Shown here piece by piece: positions 27,059 through 34,864 of a stretch of 58,250 bases of DNA. The stretch covers positions 1 through 58,250 of the forward strand of contig NZ_NKXO01000024.1 in the NCBI RefSeq assembly GCF_002843425.1. Reading direction: 5' to 3'. The notes under the pieces were generated by a model. That model saw only the letters and a list, made by a program, of their open reading frames with translations. It was not told where the DNA came from and searched no databases. Both the position numbers and the translations under genes were made by a program. The first letter of the stretch is position 1. Each line of letters opens with the position of its first letter. Origin of the DNA: Raineya orbicola. Its GTDB lineage: Bacteria > Bacteroidota > Bacteroidia > Cytophagales > Thermonemataceae.

Positions 27059-28750
27059 TTATTTTTTAGCTGTGGCTTTCTTTTCGGCGGTGTTCTCTTC
27101 ACCCGGTTTTGCAAAATCTACATTTTCCAAAATCAGCATATTGCTGGAATTGGTTTTCAAACCCTTGATTTTTTTGCTGTAAATTCTCAAAATTTCATCA
27201 TAATATAAAACGATAATAGGAGACTCTTCCACAATAATATTATCCATTTTATGGTAATACTGATACAAGAGATGATGATCTTCATCGTGGTCATCTTTTT
27301 CTTGTGCTTCTACATAGAGCCTATCAAACTCTTTGTTTACAAAATGGGTTTTATTGGGACCTGTGGGCGAAAAATTTTTGCTGTAGAACATTGCAAAATA
27401 ATTTTCTGCATTAGGGTAATCACCGAGCCAAGAACCTCTGAAAAATAATGCCCGCCCTTCATCTACGGTTTGCTGATGTTTTACAAACATATTCATTTCT
27501 ATTTCTACCGTGATGCCAATATCTTTAAGATTTTTGGCAATATTTTCAGCGATTTCTTTGTCAGTAGTATAGGTTTGTAATTTAAGTTTAGGTAAGCCTT
27601 TCCCCCCTTCATAGCCTAATTCTTTAAGAATTTGCTTAGCTTTTTCAGGGTTGTAGCTATATCCTTTCACCACCACAGAGTCAAAAGAAGGTAAAGCGGC
27701 GGGAGTTACTCCTGAAATACCTGATACCCCCAAGCCATTGCGTATAATATTTACAATTTCATCTCTGTTGATAGCGTAGCTAATAGCCTGACGGAATTTC
27801 TTTTTCAAGAAGGGGTGTGTGGTATCGCCTTTGTAGGCAGTAGGGTCTAATTGAAAACCGATATATTCGGTGTTCATATAAGGTACTTTATCTATATTAT
27901 ATTTTTTCTTGAATTCTTCTTTAATTTTGCCATTTGCAATCATTTCTTTGGCATTTTCGGAAAGCCCTACAATAAAATCTAACTTTCCTGCTGTAAATTC
28001 TCTATAAGCTGTATTGGGGTCGTTGATGAAACGAACCTCTACCCCATCAAGAAAAGGCAATTGCTTTCCTTCGGCATCTTTTTTCCAATAATGAGGGTTC
28101 TTATCCAATACCAAACGTTCCCCTTCTTTCCATTCTCTAAACTTAAAAGGTCCTGTACCTACGGGGTGAGAGCGGAAATCATCTCCATATTTTTCAATAG
28201 CTTCGTGAGGTACTACAAAAGCGTAAGGCATTGTAAGAATGGAAAGGAATGGGTGAAATCTGCGTTGCAAACGAATTTGTAAGGTATATCTATCCAACGC
28301 TACAAAAGCAGAATCAGGATTAGGATGAACTTTATCTCTGAAAATCCAAGCTCCTGTACTACGCGTTTTGGCACTTAAAATACGCTTGAAACTATACACA
28401 AAATCTTCAGCGGTAACTTCTCTACCAATACCATTAGGGAAGCAAGGGTCATCGTGGAAATGCACACCTTTGCGAATAGTAAAAGTATAAATGGTTTCGG
28501 TGCTATCCCAACGATATGCCTCAGCAATAGATTGCGTAGGGTGCATATTTTCGTCAAGCTCTAATAAACCATTAAAAATTTGCGTAGTAGCCCAAATAGC
28601 GGCACGGTTACGAGCCTGTGCGGGGTCTAAGGAGTTTAAGCCACCTGTTTGGTTGTAGCGGAAAATTTTCTTTCCGCCATCGCCGTTTTGGTTGCCGCAA
28701 GAAGCCAGCAGCAACACTAATGCCACAAACGAAAGGTATAGTCTCATCAT
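27059..28750 (-). CDS. ABC transporter substrate-binding lipoprotein, peptide type (family 5)
   Basis: The 564-residue protein has a lipoprotein signal (LLLASC) and the SBP family 5 architecture, as in OppA/DppA. Typical stretches are LNSLDPAQARNRAAIWATTQIFNGL near the start, the TIRKGVHFHDD segment, VTAEDFVYSFKRIL and GTGPFKFREWKEGERLVLDKNP. It would bind peptides or similar ligands outside the inner membrane for uptake. No permease or ATPase genes are adjacent. The Met at 28750 (or 28747) is chosen because it puts the signal peptide at the N-terminus and follows the promoter at 28816-28823; an in-frame ATG at 28867 would add 39 residues upstream of that promoter. Confidence 0.92.
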   Translation of the reverse strand: MMRLYLSFVALVLLLASCGNQNGDGGKKIFRYNQTGGLNSLDPAQARNRAAIWATTQIFNGLLELDENMHPTQSIAEAYRWDSTETIYTFTIRKGVHFHDDPCFPNGIGREVTAEDFVYSFKRILSAKTRSTGAWIFRDKVHPNPDSAFVALDRYTLQIRLQRRFHPFLSILTMPYAFVVPHEAIEKYGDDFRSHPVGTGPFKFREWKEGERLVLDKNPHYWKKDAEGKQLPFLDGVEVRFINDPNTAYREFTAGKLDFIVGLSENAKEMIANGKIKEEFKKKYNIDKVPYMNTEYIGFQLDPTAYKGDTTHPFLKKKFRQAISYAINRDEIVNIIRNGLGVSGISGVTPAALPSFDSVVVKGYSYNPEKAKQILKELGYEGGKGLPKLKLQTYTTDKEIAENIAKNLKDIGITVEIEMNMFVKHQQTVDEGRALFFRGSWLGDYPNAENYFAMFYSKNFSPTGPNKTHFVNKEFDRLYVEAQEKDDHDEDHHLLYQYYHKMDNIIVEESPIIVLYYDEILRIYSKKIKGLKTNSSNMLILENVDFAKPGEENTAEKKATAKK

Positions 28751-28815
28751 AAAATTTTTAAGGTAAATTTGAATAAATTTCCTATATTTGCAAGCACTTT
28801 TGTAAAATACTTTTG

Positions 28816-28823
28816 CAAAGATA
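28816..28823 (-). promoter_or_regulatory. -7 promoter element of the substrate-binding protein gene
   Basis: On the minus strand TATCTTTG matches TAnnTTTG and would start transcription near 28809, giving a leader of about 60 nt. Confidence 0.45.
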
Positions 28824-28917
28824 TATTTTTTCAGTAAGCAACCTAAACTTTTTTTCAAAAAAAACATTTTTTCACAAATTTATTTATTTTTGAACAAAAA
28901 AATACATTCTTTTTGCA

Positions 28918-28997
28918 CCTCCCCCCTATACTTCTGTAAATCTCAAAAAGAGATACAATAGAGGGGAGCATACATCTAAATCAGAATTTTAGATGTA
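28918..28997. other. two adjacent inverted repeats in the gene-free region before parA
   Basis: The region 28868-29174 has no gene. It holds a long imperfect hairpin: CTCCCCCCTAT (28919-28929) pairs with ATAGAGGGGAG (28958-28968) with one mismatch, and ATCTC (28940-28944) pairs with GAGAT (28950-28954) inside it. A perfect 10-bp inverted repeat follows: TACATCTAAA (28971-28980) with TTTAGATGTA (28988-28997). Neither matches the known parS consensus. They could be an operator, a leader structure of parA or a terminator; the sequence does not decide. The rest of the region is AT-rich. Confidence 0.6.
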
Positions 28998-29174
28998 ATA
29001 ATTTTACTCGTTTTCAAGAGAAATGATAAAAACTATTAAACAAAAAAACGAAATATCCATTTTAACTTCATAATTCGCATTGTTCAAAAATTTTAATTTA
29101 GAAATAGCCAAAAGATAAAAATTTTGAAATTCAAATATTTAAACCTTTAACTGCATACTCTATTCTGAAATATT

Positions 29175-29945
29175 ATGGGTAAAATTATTGCGATTGCCAA
29201 CCAAAAGGGGGGCGTTGGAAAAACCACCACTGCCATCAATTTAGCCGCAAGTCTTGCTACTTTAGGCTTTCATACTTTGCTTGTAGATGCGGACCCACAA
29301 GCCAATTCTACTTCGGGTTTAGGGCACAATCCCAAACAAATTCAAAGTAGCATTTATGAATGTATGGTGGAAGAAGCCAACATCAACGACACCATTTTGG
29401 GTACTTCCATTGAAAAACTCTTTGTCGTTCCCTCACATATTGATTTGGTTGGTGCAGAGGTAGAAATGATAAACCTAGAGAATAGAGAAGAAAAAATGAA
29501 AAAAGTTTTGCACCCTATCAAAGATAATTATGATTTTATTATCATAGATTGTTCTCCTTCGTTGGGGCTTATTACGGTAAATGCTCTCACAGCCGCCGAT
29601 TCAGTAATTATTCCTGTACAATGCGAATATTTTGCTCTGGAAGGTTTGGGGAAACTCTTGAATACTATCAAAATTATTCAATCTCGCCTGAATACCAAAC
29701 TTGAAATAGAAGGTATCTTGCTCACAATGCACGACTCGCGTGTGAGACTTTCTACACAAGTTGTGGAAGATGTGAGCAATCATTTCAAAAAAATGGTATT
29801 CAAGACAGTCATTCCTCGGAATGTACGGCTGAGCGAATCGCCAAGTTTTGGCTTACCCGCCATTCTGCACGATTCTACCAGCAAAGGAGCGGCAAGCTAT
29901 ATGGAACTCGCCAAAGAAATTTTAGAAAAAAATAAATTAGTGTAA
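29175..29945 (+). CDS. parA: chromosome-partitioning ATPase ParA (Soj)
   Basis: ParA is a DNA-binding ATPase that moves ParB-bound origin regions apart. The 256-residue protein has the deviant Walker A motif KGGVGKTT (11-18), [21 protein letters not shown] and the [12 protein letters not shown] stretch. It lacks the N-terminal DNA-binding extension of plasmid type Ia ParA, so it fits the chromosomal Soj type. It is followed 15 bp later by parB and then by a DUF5683 gene overlapping parB, a likely operon. Confidence 0.95.
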   Translation: MGKIIAIANQKGGVGKTTTAINLAASLATLGFHTLLVDADPQANSTSGLGHNPKQIQSSIYECMVEEANINDTILGTSIEKLFVVPSHIDLVGAEVEMINLENREEKMKKVLHPIKDNYDFIIIDCSPSLGLITVNALTAADSVIIPVQCEYFALEGLGKLLNTIKIIQSRLNTKLEIEGILLTMHDSRVRLSTQVVEDVSNHFKKMVFKTVIPRNVRLSESPSFGLPAILHDSTSKGAASYMELAKEILEKNKLV

Positions 29946-29960
29946 TCAAAACGAAAAAAG

Positions 29961-30830
29961 ATGAAAAAAAGTGTTTTAGGAAGAGGTTTGGGGGCTTTGT
30001 TATCGGATTCTAATGTTGTAGAAGAAAATCAAACTTTGCCACAAGCAAGCATCAACGAAATAGATGTCAATGCCATTGAGGTCAATCCTTACCAGCCTCG
30101 TACCGATTTTGATGAAGAAGCTCTACAAGAACTTACTGAATCTATCAAAACACAAGGTATCATACAGCCTATTACCGTACGTAAATTAGAAGAGGGTCGC
30201 TATCAACTAATTTCAGGCGAAAGACGCTTGCAGGCTTCTAAAAGAGCAGGGCTAAAAACTATTCCCGCTTATATTCGCACTGCCAACGACCAACAAATGC
30301 TGGAAATGGCTCTCATAGAAAATATCCAAAGAGAAAATCTCAATCCCATAGAAATTGCTTTAAGCTATCAAAGACTCATTACCGAGTGCAACCTCAAACA
30401 GGAAGAACTGGGCGAAAGAGTAAGTAAAAATCGCGTAACAGTAACTAACTATTTGCGTTTGCTCAAACTCCCGCCTATTATTCAGGCGGCTCTGCGTGAT
30501 AAACAAATCAGTATGGGACACGCCCGAGCCATCATCAATGTAGAAAATCCTGATACTCAAATTGCTATTCTGAAAAAAATTCTTGCCGAAGACCTATCGG
30601 TAAGAGCCGTAGAAAATTTGGTACGAGATTTGGCTTCGCCCAAAAATAAACAGAAAAAAACTGCTGAAAACTCTCTCTCTTACGAAATCAAACAATTACA
30701 ACAAAAACTCTCTTCGCATTTTGGTACAAAAATTGCAATCAAAGCCAACAACAAAAACCAAGGTGAAATCAAAATCCCCTTTCATTCTACGGAGGATTTG
30801 AACCGAATTTTAGAGCTATTGCAATTATGA
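29961..30830 (+). CDS. parB: chromosome-partitioning protein ParB
   Basis: ParB binds parS sites near the origin and spreads as a CTP-dependent clamp. The 289-residue protein starts KKSVLGRGLGALL, has the CTPase/ParB N domain with NPYQPRTDF, LISGERRLQASKRAG and ENIQRENLNPIE, then the helix-turn-helix KNRVTVTNYLRLLKLP, and a C-terminal dimerisation region. It follows parA, and its last bases overlap the next start. Confidence 0.96.
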   Translation: MKKSVLGRGLGALLSDSNVVEENQTLPQASINEIDVNAIEVNPYQPRTDFDEEALQELTESIKTQGIIQPITVRKLEEGRYQLISGERRLQASKRAGLKTIPAYIRTANDQQMLEMALIENIQRENLNPIEIALSYQRLITECNLKQEELGERVSKNRVTVTNYLRLLKLPPIIQAALRDKQISMGHARAIINVENPDTQIAILKKILAEDLSVRAVENLVRDLASPKNKQKKTAENSLSYEIKQLQQKLSSHFGTKIAIKANNKNQGEIKIPFHSTEDLNRILELLQL

Positions 30831-31387
30831 CAGCGAAAAGAGAAGTTAAAATAACAATCCAAAAACATTTTTATTTACTTGCTTTTTTACTTTTTTGCGG
30901 GCTTGTAAGTTCGCAAGCACAGGATACGCTTAAGTCCAGTAAAAACCGCATCAACCGACCACGTGAGGCGGCTTTTCGGGCGGCAGTCTTACCCGGTTGG
31001 GGGCAAATTTACAATAAAAAATATTGGAAACTGCCCATTGTATATGGCGGTATAACGGCAATAGGCTATGGCATTTATTGGAATAATAGCTACTATCAGT
31101 ATTTCAAAAGTGTGTATCAGGAAGCATTCCTGACGGGAAATCCACAGCAAATCAATATTACTGCCGCTGAGTCGCTTCGTAACCAATTTCGGAGAAACAA
31201 AGAACAACTTATTATTGCAGGAGTAGTGTTTTACGGACTTACCATTGTTGATGCCATTGTAGATGCTCATTTTTCTACCTTTGATGTCAGTGATGATTTG
31301 AGCTTGCGTTGGCTTCCTAAAATTGATTTCAGCCCACAAGGGCAAGCAATTTTAGCATTTAGCCTTCAACTACAAGCTAAAAAATAA
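30827..31387 (+). CDS. DUF5683 membrane protein
   Basis: The start codon overlaps the parB stop (ATGA). The 186-residue protein has a hydrophobic N-terminal segment with a likely signal peptide (ending SQAQ) and the DUF5683 hallmark AAFRAAVLPGWGQIYNKKYWKLPIVYGG. A second hydrophobic stretch (IIAGVVFYGLTIVDAIVDAHF) follows. Its role is unknown, but genes of this family commonly follow parAB in Bacteroidota. The phosphopantetheinyl transferase gene converges with it 2 bp away. Confidence 0.85.
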   Translation: MTAKREVKITIQKHFYLLAFLLFCGLVSSQAQDTLKSSKNRINRPREAAFRAAVLPGWGQIYNKKYWKLPIVYGGITAIGYGIYWNNSYYQYFKSVYQEAFLTGNPQQINITAAESLRNQFRRNKEQLIIAGVVFYGLTIVDAIVDAHFSTFDVSDDLSLRWLPKIDFSPQGQAILAFSLQLQAKK

Positions 31388-31389
31388 GC

Positions 31390-32013
31390 TCAAAAAGCAA
31401 TACACAAATGATGTGTTGGAGTAAAAGAATGGTGATATAACGTGTATGCGGTAAAAAAATCTTCTTTCTTTACCCAACCTTTGCAGAAAACTTGCTTTTC
31501 AGGACAAAAATCGCAAATGATATTTTCTCTGAAAGCAATGCCTTTTCGGCTATAAGCCTTGTATAATGCCTCTTTGGCAGTCCATAGTTGGGCTAGATAG
31601 TCTAAATTATTGTGGGCAAAACTCAACTCTTTTTCAGAAAAAACACGCTGAGCTACTTTACGAATTTTCTCTTTCTTTTCTTCAATATCAATCCCCAAAG
31701 GTTTGGGGGCAAAAGCTACTGCAACAAAAGGAAAAGCGTGAGAAATAGAAATTTCCAAAGGTATCGTAGGCAAAAAAGGTTTGCCATTTTCGTTTTTTTG
31801 AATAGGCTCGTAAATAAAATGTTCTTTTGAAGCTATAAACTGCAAAAGATTTCTAACAGCGGCGTATTCACATTTTTTCTCAATAACCTGAATTTGAGAA
31901 AGTTCTATTATTTCTTGAGGAGATAAATTAGAAACAAGATATTCCAAGGGCTCTGTAATTTGCCAAACAAAATACTTGATTGTGCCTTGATAGCCTTCTA
32001 AAAAAACTGCCAT
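31390..32013 (-). CDS. 4'-phosphopantetheinyl transferase, Sfp type
   Basis: The enzyme moves the phosphopantetheine arm of CoA onto carrier proteins. The 207-residue protein has the two family motifs: GIDIEEKKEKI (Mg-binding Asp/Glu) and LWTAKEALYKAYSRKG (the W-x-x-K-E-A-x-x-K box). Preceding FLPTIPLEISISHAFPFVAVAF matches the SxSH region. Length is typical of the Sfp/AcpT group; the carrier it serves cannot be told. It starts directly after the stop of the preceding gene (0 bp), so it is translationally coupled to it. Confidence 0.92.
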   Translation of the reverse strand: MAVFLEGYQGTIKYFVWQITEPLEYLVSNLSPQEIIELSQIQVIEKKCEYAAVRNLLQFIASKEHFIYEPIQKNENGKPFLPTIPLEISISHAFPFVAVAFAPKPLGIDIEEKKEKIRKVAQRVFSEKELSFAHNNLDYLAQLWTAKEALYKAYSRKGIAFRENIICDFCPEKQVFCKGWVKKEDFFTAYTLYHHSFTPTHHLCIAF

Positions 32014-32607
32014 TTATCTTCGGCGTTTTTTTTCACGTTTGCCAAGCTCATCACGTATTTCGGCGGCTTTTTCATAATCTTCTTCTTCCAGAGCTTTGTT
32101 GAGAAACTGATAAAGTTGTTCGTCAGAATATTCTTTAAGTGTCATTGGTGATGGATTATACGAAACTTCCTCATTTTCCATTTCCATAGATGGTTCATCT
32201 TCCAAAATAACCCCCGCCTCTTGCAAAACACTTTCGTAGGTGTAAATAGGTGCGTTCATACGCAAGGCAATAGCAATGGCATCGGAAGGACGAGCATCTA
32301 TTTCTATTTTTCTATCTTCGCTCACGCAAAGCATTTTAGCATAAAAAACACCTTCTCGCAAATCACTGATAACAACTTCTACAAGACGAATTTCAAAAGA
32401 ATCCAAAAAACTACGAAACAAGTCGTGTGTCATTGGACGATTGGGAGTGATACGCTCAATTTCAATGGCAATAGCTTGTGCTTCAAACATTCCAATAATA
32501 ATAGGTAATCGCCTATTTCCGCCTCTTTCGCTCATAATCAATGCAAAAGAGCCTGATTGCGTTTGCCCCGAAGATAAACCTAATATTTCCAAACGTATCT
32601 TGCTCAC
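32014..32607 (-). CDS. bifunctional nuclease family (DUF151) protein with UvrB/C motif
   Basis: The 197-residue protein has the DUF151/BFN domain: LPIIIGMFEAQAIAIEIERI, PMTHDLF and DARPSDAIAIALRMNAPIY. Some members show RNase/DNase activity. The C-terminal 40 residues form a UVR-type helix pair (QLYQFLNKALEEEDYEKAAEIRDEL), as in UvrB, UvrC and some stress proteins. The protein is cytoplasmic. It abuts the phosphopantetheinyl transferase gene. Confidence 0.9.
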   Translation of the reverse strand: MSKIRLEILGLSSGQTQSGSFALIMSERGGNRRLPIIIGMFEAQAIAIEIERITPNRPMTHDLFRSFLDSFEIRLVEVVISDLREGVFYAKMLCVSEDRKIEIDARPSDAIAIALRMNAPIYTYESVLQEAGVILEDEPSMEMENEEVSYNPSPMTLKEYSDEQLYQFLNKALEEEDYEKAAEIRDELGKREKKRRR

Positions 32608-32781
32608 TTTCAGAAGGTTTTGTAAGACTGTTTTATCATTACAAAATTAAAGCAAAAAGTTTAATTTTGCAAGAAAATCGCAAGAAAATTAGCTTTTTAA
32701 CCCAAATTATACCTTGCTTTAAGAAAGAAATCTTACTTCTTGCCACTCTGTTGCTTGCTTCAAAACTAAAAATCTGATAGG

Positions 32782-32789
32782 TAGCTTTG
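32782..32789 (+). promoter_or_regulatory. -7 promoter element of the Lys1-like dehydrogenase gene
   Basis: TAGCTTTG matches TAnnTTTG. It would start transcription about 50 bp before the ATG at 32847, and it excludes an in-frame ATG at 32787 as start. Confidence 0.4.
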
Positions 32790-32846
32790 CATTTAGCAAA
32801 AATGCTTATTTTTCGGACAAATTTTTCAAACAACGCAATTATTTTT

Positions 32847-34049
32847 ATGAAACTCGGTGTAATACGTGAAGGCAAAGTGCCTGTGGATAGACGTGTGGTA
32901 CTATTACCTCATCAATGCAAGTACATTCAAGAGCATTTCCCTGATGTAAAAGTTTTGGTGCAATCCAGTGTAGTTCGCTGTGTAAGGGACGAAGAGTACG
33001 AAACATTGGGCTTACCTGTGGTAGAAAATATAGACGAATGCGATGTTTTGATAGGGGTAAAAGAAGTGCCTATCAAAGACCTTATTCCTGAAAAAACTTA
33101 TATGTTTTTTTCGCATACTATCAAAAAGCAACCTGCTAATAGAGCATTACTGCAAGCTATTTTGGCAAAAAACATTCGCTTGATAGACTACGAATGTCTA
33201 ACAGATGAAAATGAAGAGAGAATCATAGCTTTTGGGCGTTATGCAGGTATTGTGGGAGCATACCACGCCTTACGTACTTGGGGGCTAAAATACAAACTTT
33301 TTGAGCTACACCGTGCCATTGATTGTAAAAGCTATGAGGATTTACTTTCTGAACTCAAAAAAGTTAAACTTCCCCCTATTAAAATTGCTCTTACAGGCAG
33401 AGGGCGTTCAGGCAAAGGAGCTTTGGAAATTCTTCGTGCCGCAGGTATCCGGCAAGTAAGTGCTCAGGAATATTTGGAAAAAGATTTTTCAGAAGCAGTT
33501 TTTGTACAACTTGCCTCCTCTGACTATTACAAGCCCAAACACCCTAAAATCCCTTTTGAAGTTTTTTATGATAACCCTGAATTTTTTGAGGGAGATTTCT
33601 TGAAATTTGCCTACTACACCGATTTGTTTATTTCTACCCATTTCTGGCACCCCAAAGCCCCTAAACTATTTGAATTACCAGATACCCAAAAAGAAAATTT
33701 CCGCATTCGTGTCATTGCAGATATTACTTGCGATATTGGTGGCTCTATTCCTACTACACTGCGAGCCTCAACTATTGCAGACCCCCTGTACGATTTCAAC
33801 CGAAAAACGTTTCAAGAAGAGAGAGCTTTTAGCAATCCTGAAAATATCACTATTATGGCAGTGGATAATTTGCCTACGGAATTGCCTTTCAGTGCTTCAG
33901 AGGACTTTGGCGAGCAGTTTATTCAGCGGGTTTTGCCCCACTTTTTCAATGGAGATAAAGACGGCGTTTTGCAAAGAGCTACGATTGCCGAAAAGGGCAA
34001 TCTTACCGAAAAATTTAGCTATTTGCAAGATTATGTCGCAGAGCATTAA
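32847..34049 (+). CDS. saccharopine dehydrogenase (Lys1)-like NAD-dependent oxidoreductase
   Basis: The 400-residue protein carries the alanine dehydrogenase/PNT-type N-domain and Rossmann C-domain of the Lys1 family. Residues equivalent to the yeast Lys1 catalytic pair are present: Lys72 in GVKEVP and His90 in FFSHTIKK. The YECLTDENEERIIAFGRYAG stretch and the GRGRSGKGALEIL nucleotide loop also match. Lys1 interconverts saccharopine with lysine and 2-oxoglutarate; no other lysine genes are nearby, so a related amino-acid dehydrogenase role is possible. Its 3' end overlaps the convergent ABC ATPase gene by 35 bp. Confidence 0.85.
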   Translation: MKLGVIREGKVPVDRRVVLLPHQCKYIQEHFPDVKVLVQSSVVRCVRDEEYETLGLPVVENIDECDVLIGVKEVPIKDLIPEKTYMFFSHTIKKQPANRALLQAILAKNIRLIDYECLTDENEERIIAFGRYAGIVGAYHALRTWGLKYKLFELHRAIDCKSYEDLLSELKKVKLPPIKIALTGRGRSGKGALEILRAAGIRQVSAQEYLEKDFSEAVFVQLASSDYYKPKHPKIPFEVFYDNPEFFEGDFLKFAYYTDLFISTHFWHPKAPKLFELPDTQKENFRIRVIADITCDIGGSIPTTLRASTIADPLYDFNRKTFQEERAFSNPENITIMAVDNLPTELPFSASEDFGEQFIQRVLPHFFNGDKDGVLQRATIAEKGNLTEKFSYLQDYVAEH

Positions 34050-34728
34050 GCGATTGCCTGCTTACAATCACGCCGTCCAGCATATCAATGATATGATGGG
34101 CGTAGCTGGCATCTTGAGCCGAGTGGGTAACCATTAGAATAGTTACCCCCTCTTGATTGAGTTGCCAGAGAATTTGCATAATTTCTTCGCTATTTTTGCT
34201 ATCCAAATTACCTGTGGGCTCATCAGCAAGTAAAATTTGAGGCTCTATGCACAAAGCACGAGCAATAGCCACTTTTTGCTGTCCGCCCCCTGAAAGTTGC
34301 GAAGGAAAATACTTTGCCTTATGAGCTAATTTGAGCTTTTCAAGCATTTGATAAGACTTTTGCTTGCGTTCTTTTTGAGAAAAACCCAAATACATCAGAG
34401 GTAATTCTACATTTTCTTGCACACTGAGTTCATCAATCAGATTAAAATTCTGGAAAACAAAACCTATGTTTCTTTTTCTGAATTCAGCACGTTGTTTTTC
34501 GTTGAGTTTAGTCATTTTTTGCCCTAAAAACCAATGCTCCCCCGAAGTCGGCATATCCAAAAGCCCAATGATATTGAGCAAAGTAGATTTTCCACAACCC
34601 GAAGGACCCATTATCGCTAAAAAATCACCCCGCTGAACATTCAAATCTATTCCCTGCAGAGCTTCCGTAGCAATTTCACCATTCCAATACGTTTTAGTTA
34701 CCTGCAAAAGTTGTATAAGAAACTGCAT
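34015..34728 (-). CDS. ABC transporter ATPase, LolD/MacB/FtsE type
   Basis: The 237-residue ATPase has Walker A GPSGCGKST (41-49), the Q-loop in VFQNFNLI, signature LSGGGQQKVAIARAL, Walker B ILLADEPTGNLDS and the switch His in MVTHSAQ. This clade powers FtsX/MacB-type permeases in lipoprotein release, efflux or cell division. No permease is adjacent; the FtsX-like permease at 44879 is 10 kb away and is only a possible partner. The last 35 bp overlap the Lys1-like gene on the other strand. Confidence 0.93.
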   Translation of the reverse strand: MQFLIQLLQVTKTYWNGEIATEALQGIDLNVQRGDFLAIMGPSGCGKSTLLNIIGLLDMPTSGEHWFLGQKMTKLNEKQRAEFRKRNIGFVFQNFNLIDELSVQENVELPLMYLGFSQKERKQKSYQMLEKLKLAHKAKYFPSQLSGGGQQKVAIARALCIEPQILLADEPTGNLDSKNSEEIMQILWQLNQEGVTILMVTHSAQDASYAHHIIDMLDGVIVSRQSLNALRHNLANS

Positions 34729-34820
34729 TAGCCTTATGATATTTTTACAAAGATAAGCAATTTATCAAACAACTTTTCAAGCAAATCTAAAATCTCAATT
34801 CCTGCATATTGAAAAAATAT

Positions 34821-34828
34821 TAACTTTG
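34821..34828 (+). promoter_or_regulatory. -7 promoter element of hutH
   Basis: TAACTTTG matches TAnnTTTG, 36 bp before the ATG at 34865. No -33 TTTG at standard spacing is seen. Confidence 0.45.
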
Positions 34829-34864
34829 AAGCCAAAGAATTTCTTAAAATAACTTGCAATTTTT

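Noticed and set aside
28751-28867. Longer N-terminus of the substrate-binding protein
   Set aside because: The extra 39 residues would precede a lipoprotein signal and lie upstream of the likely promoter.
29175-30830. parA-parB as a sign of a plasmid
   Set aside because: ParA is the short chromosomal Soj type, and DUF5683 and many housekeeping genes (ispG, proS, coaE, rpoN, nuoF) surround it.
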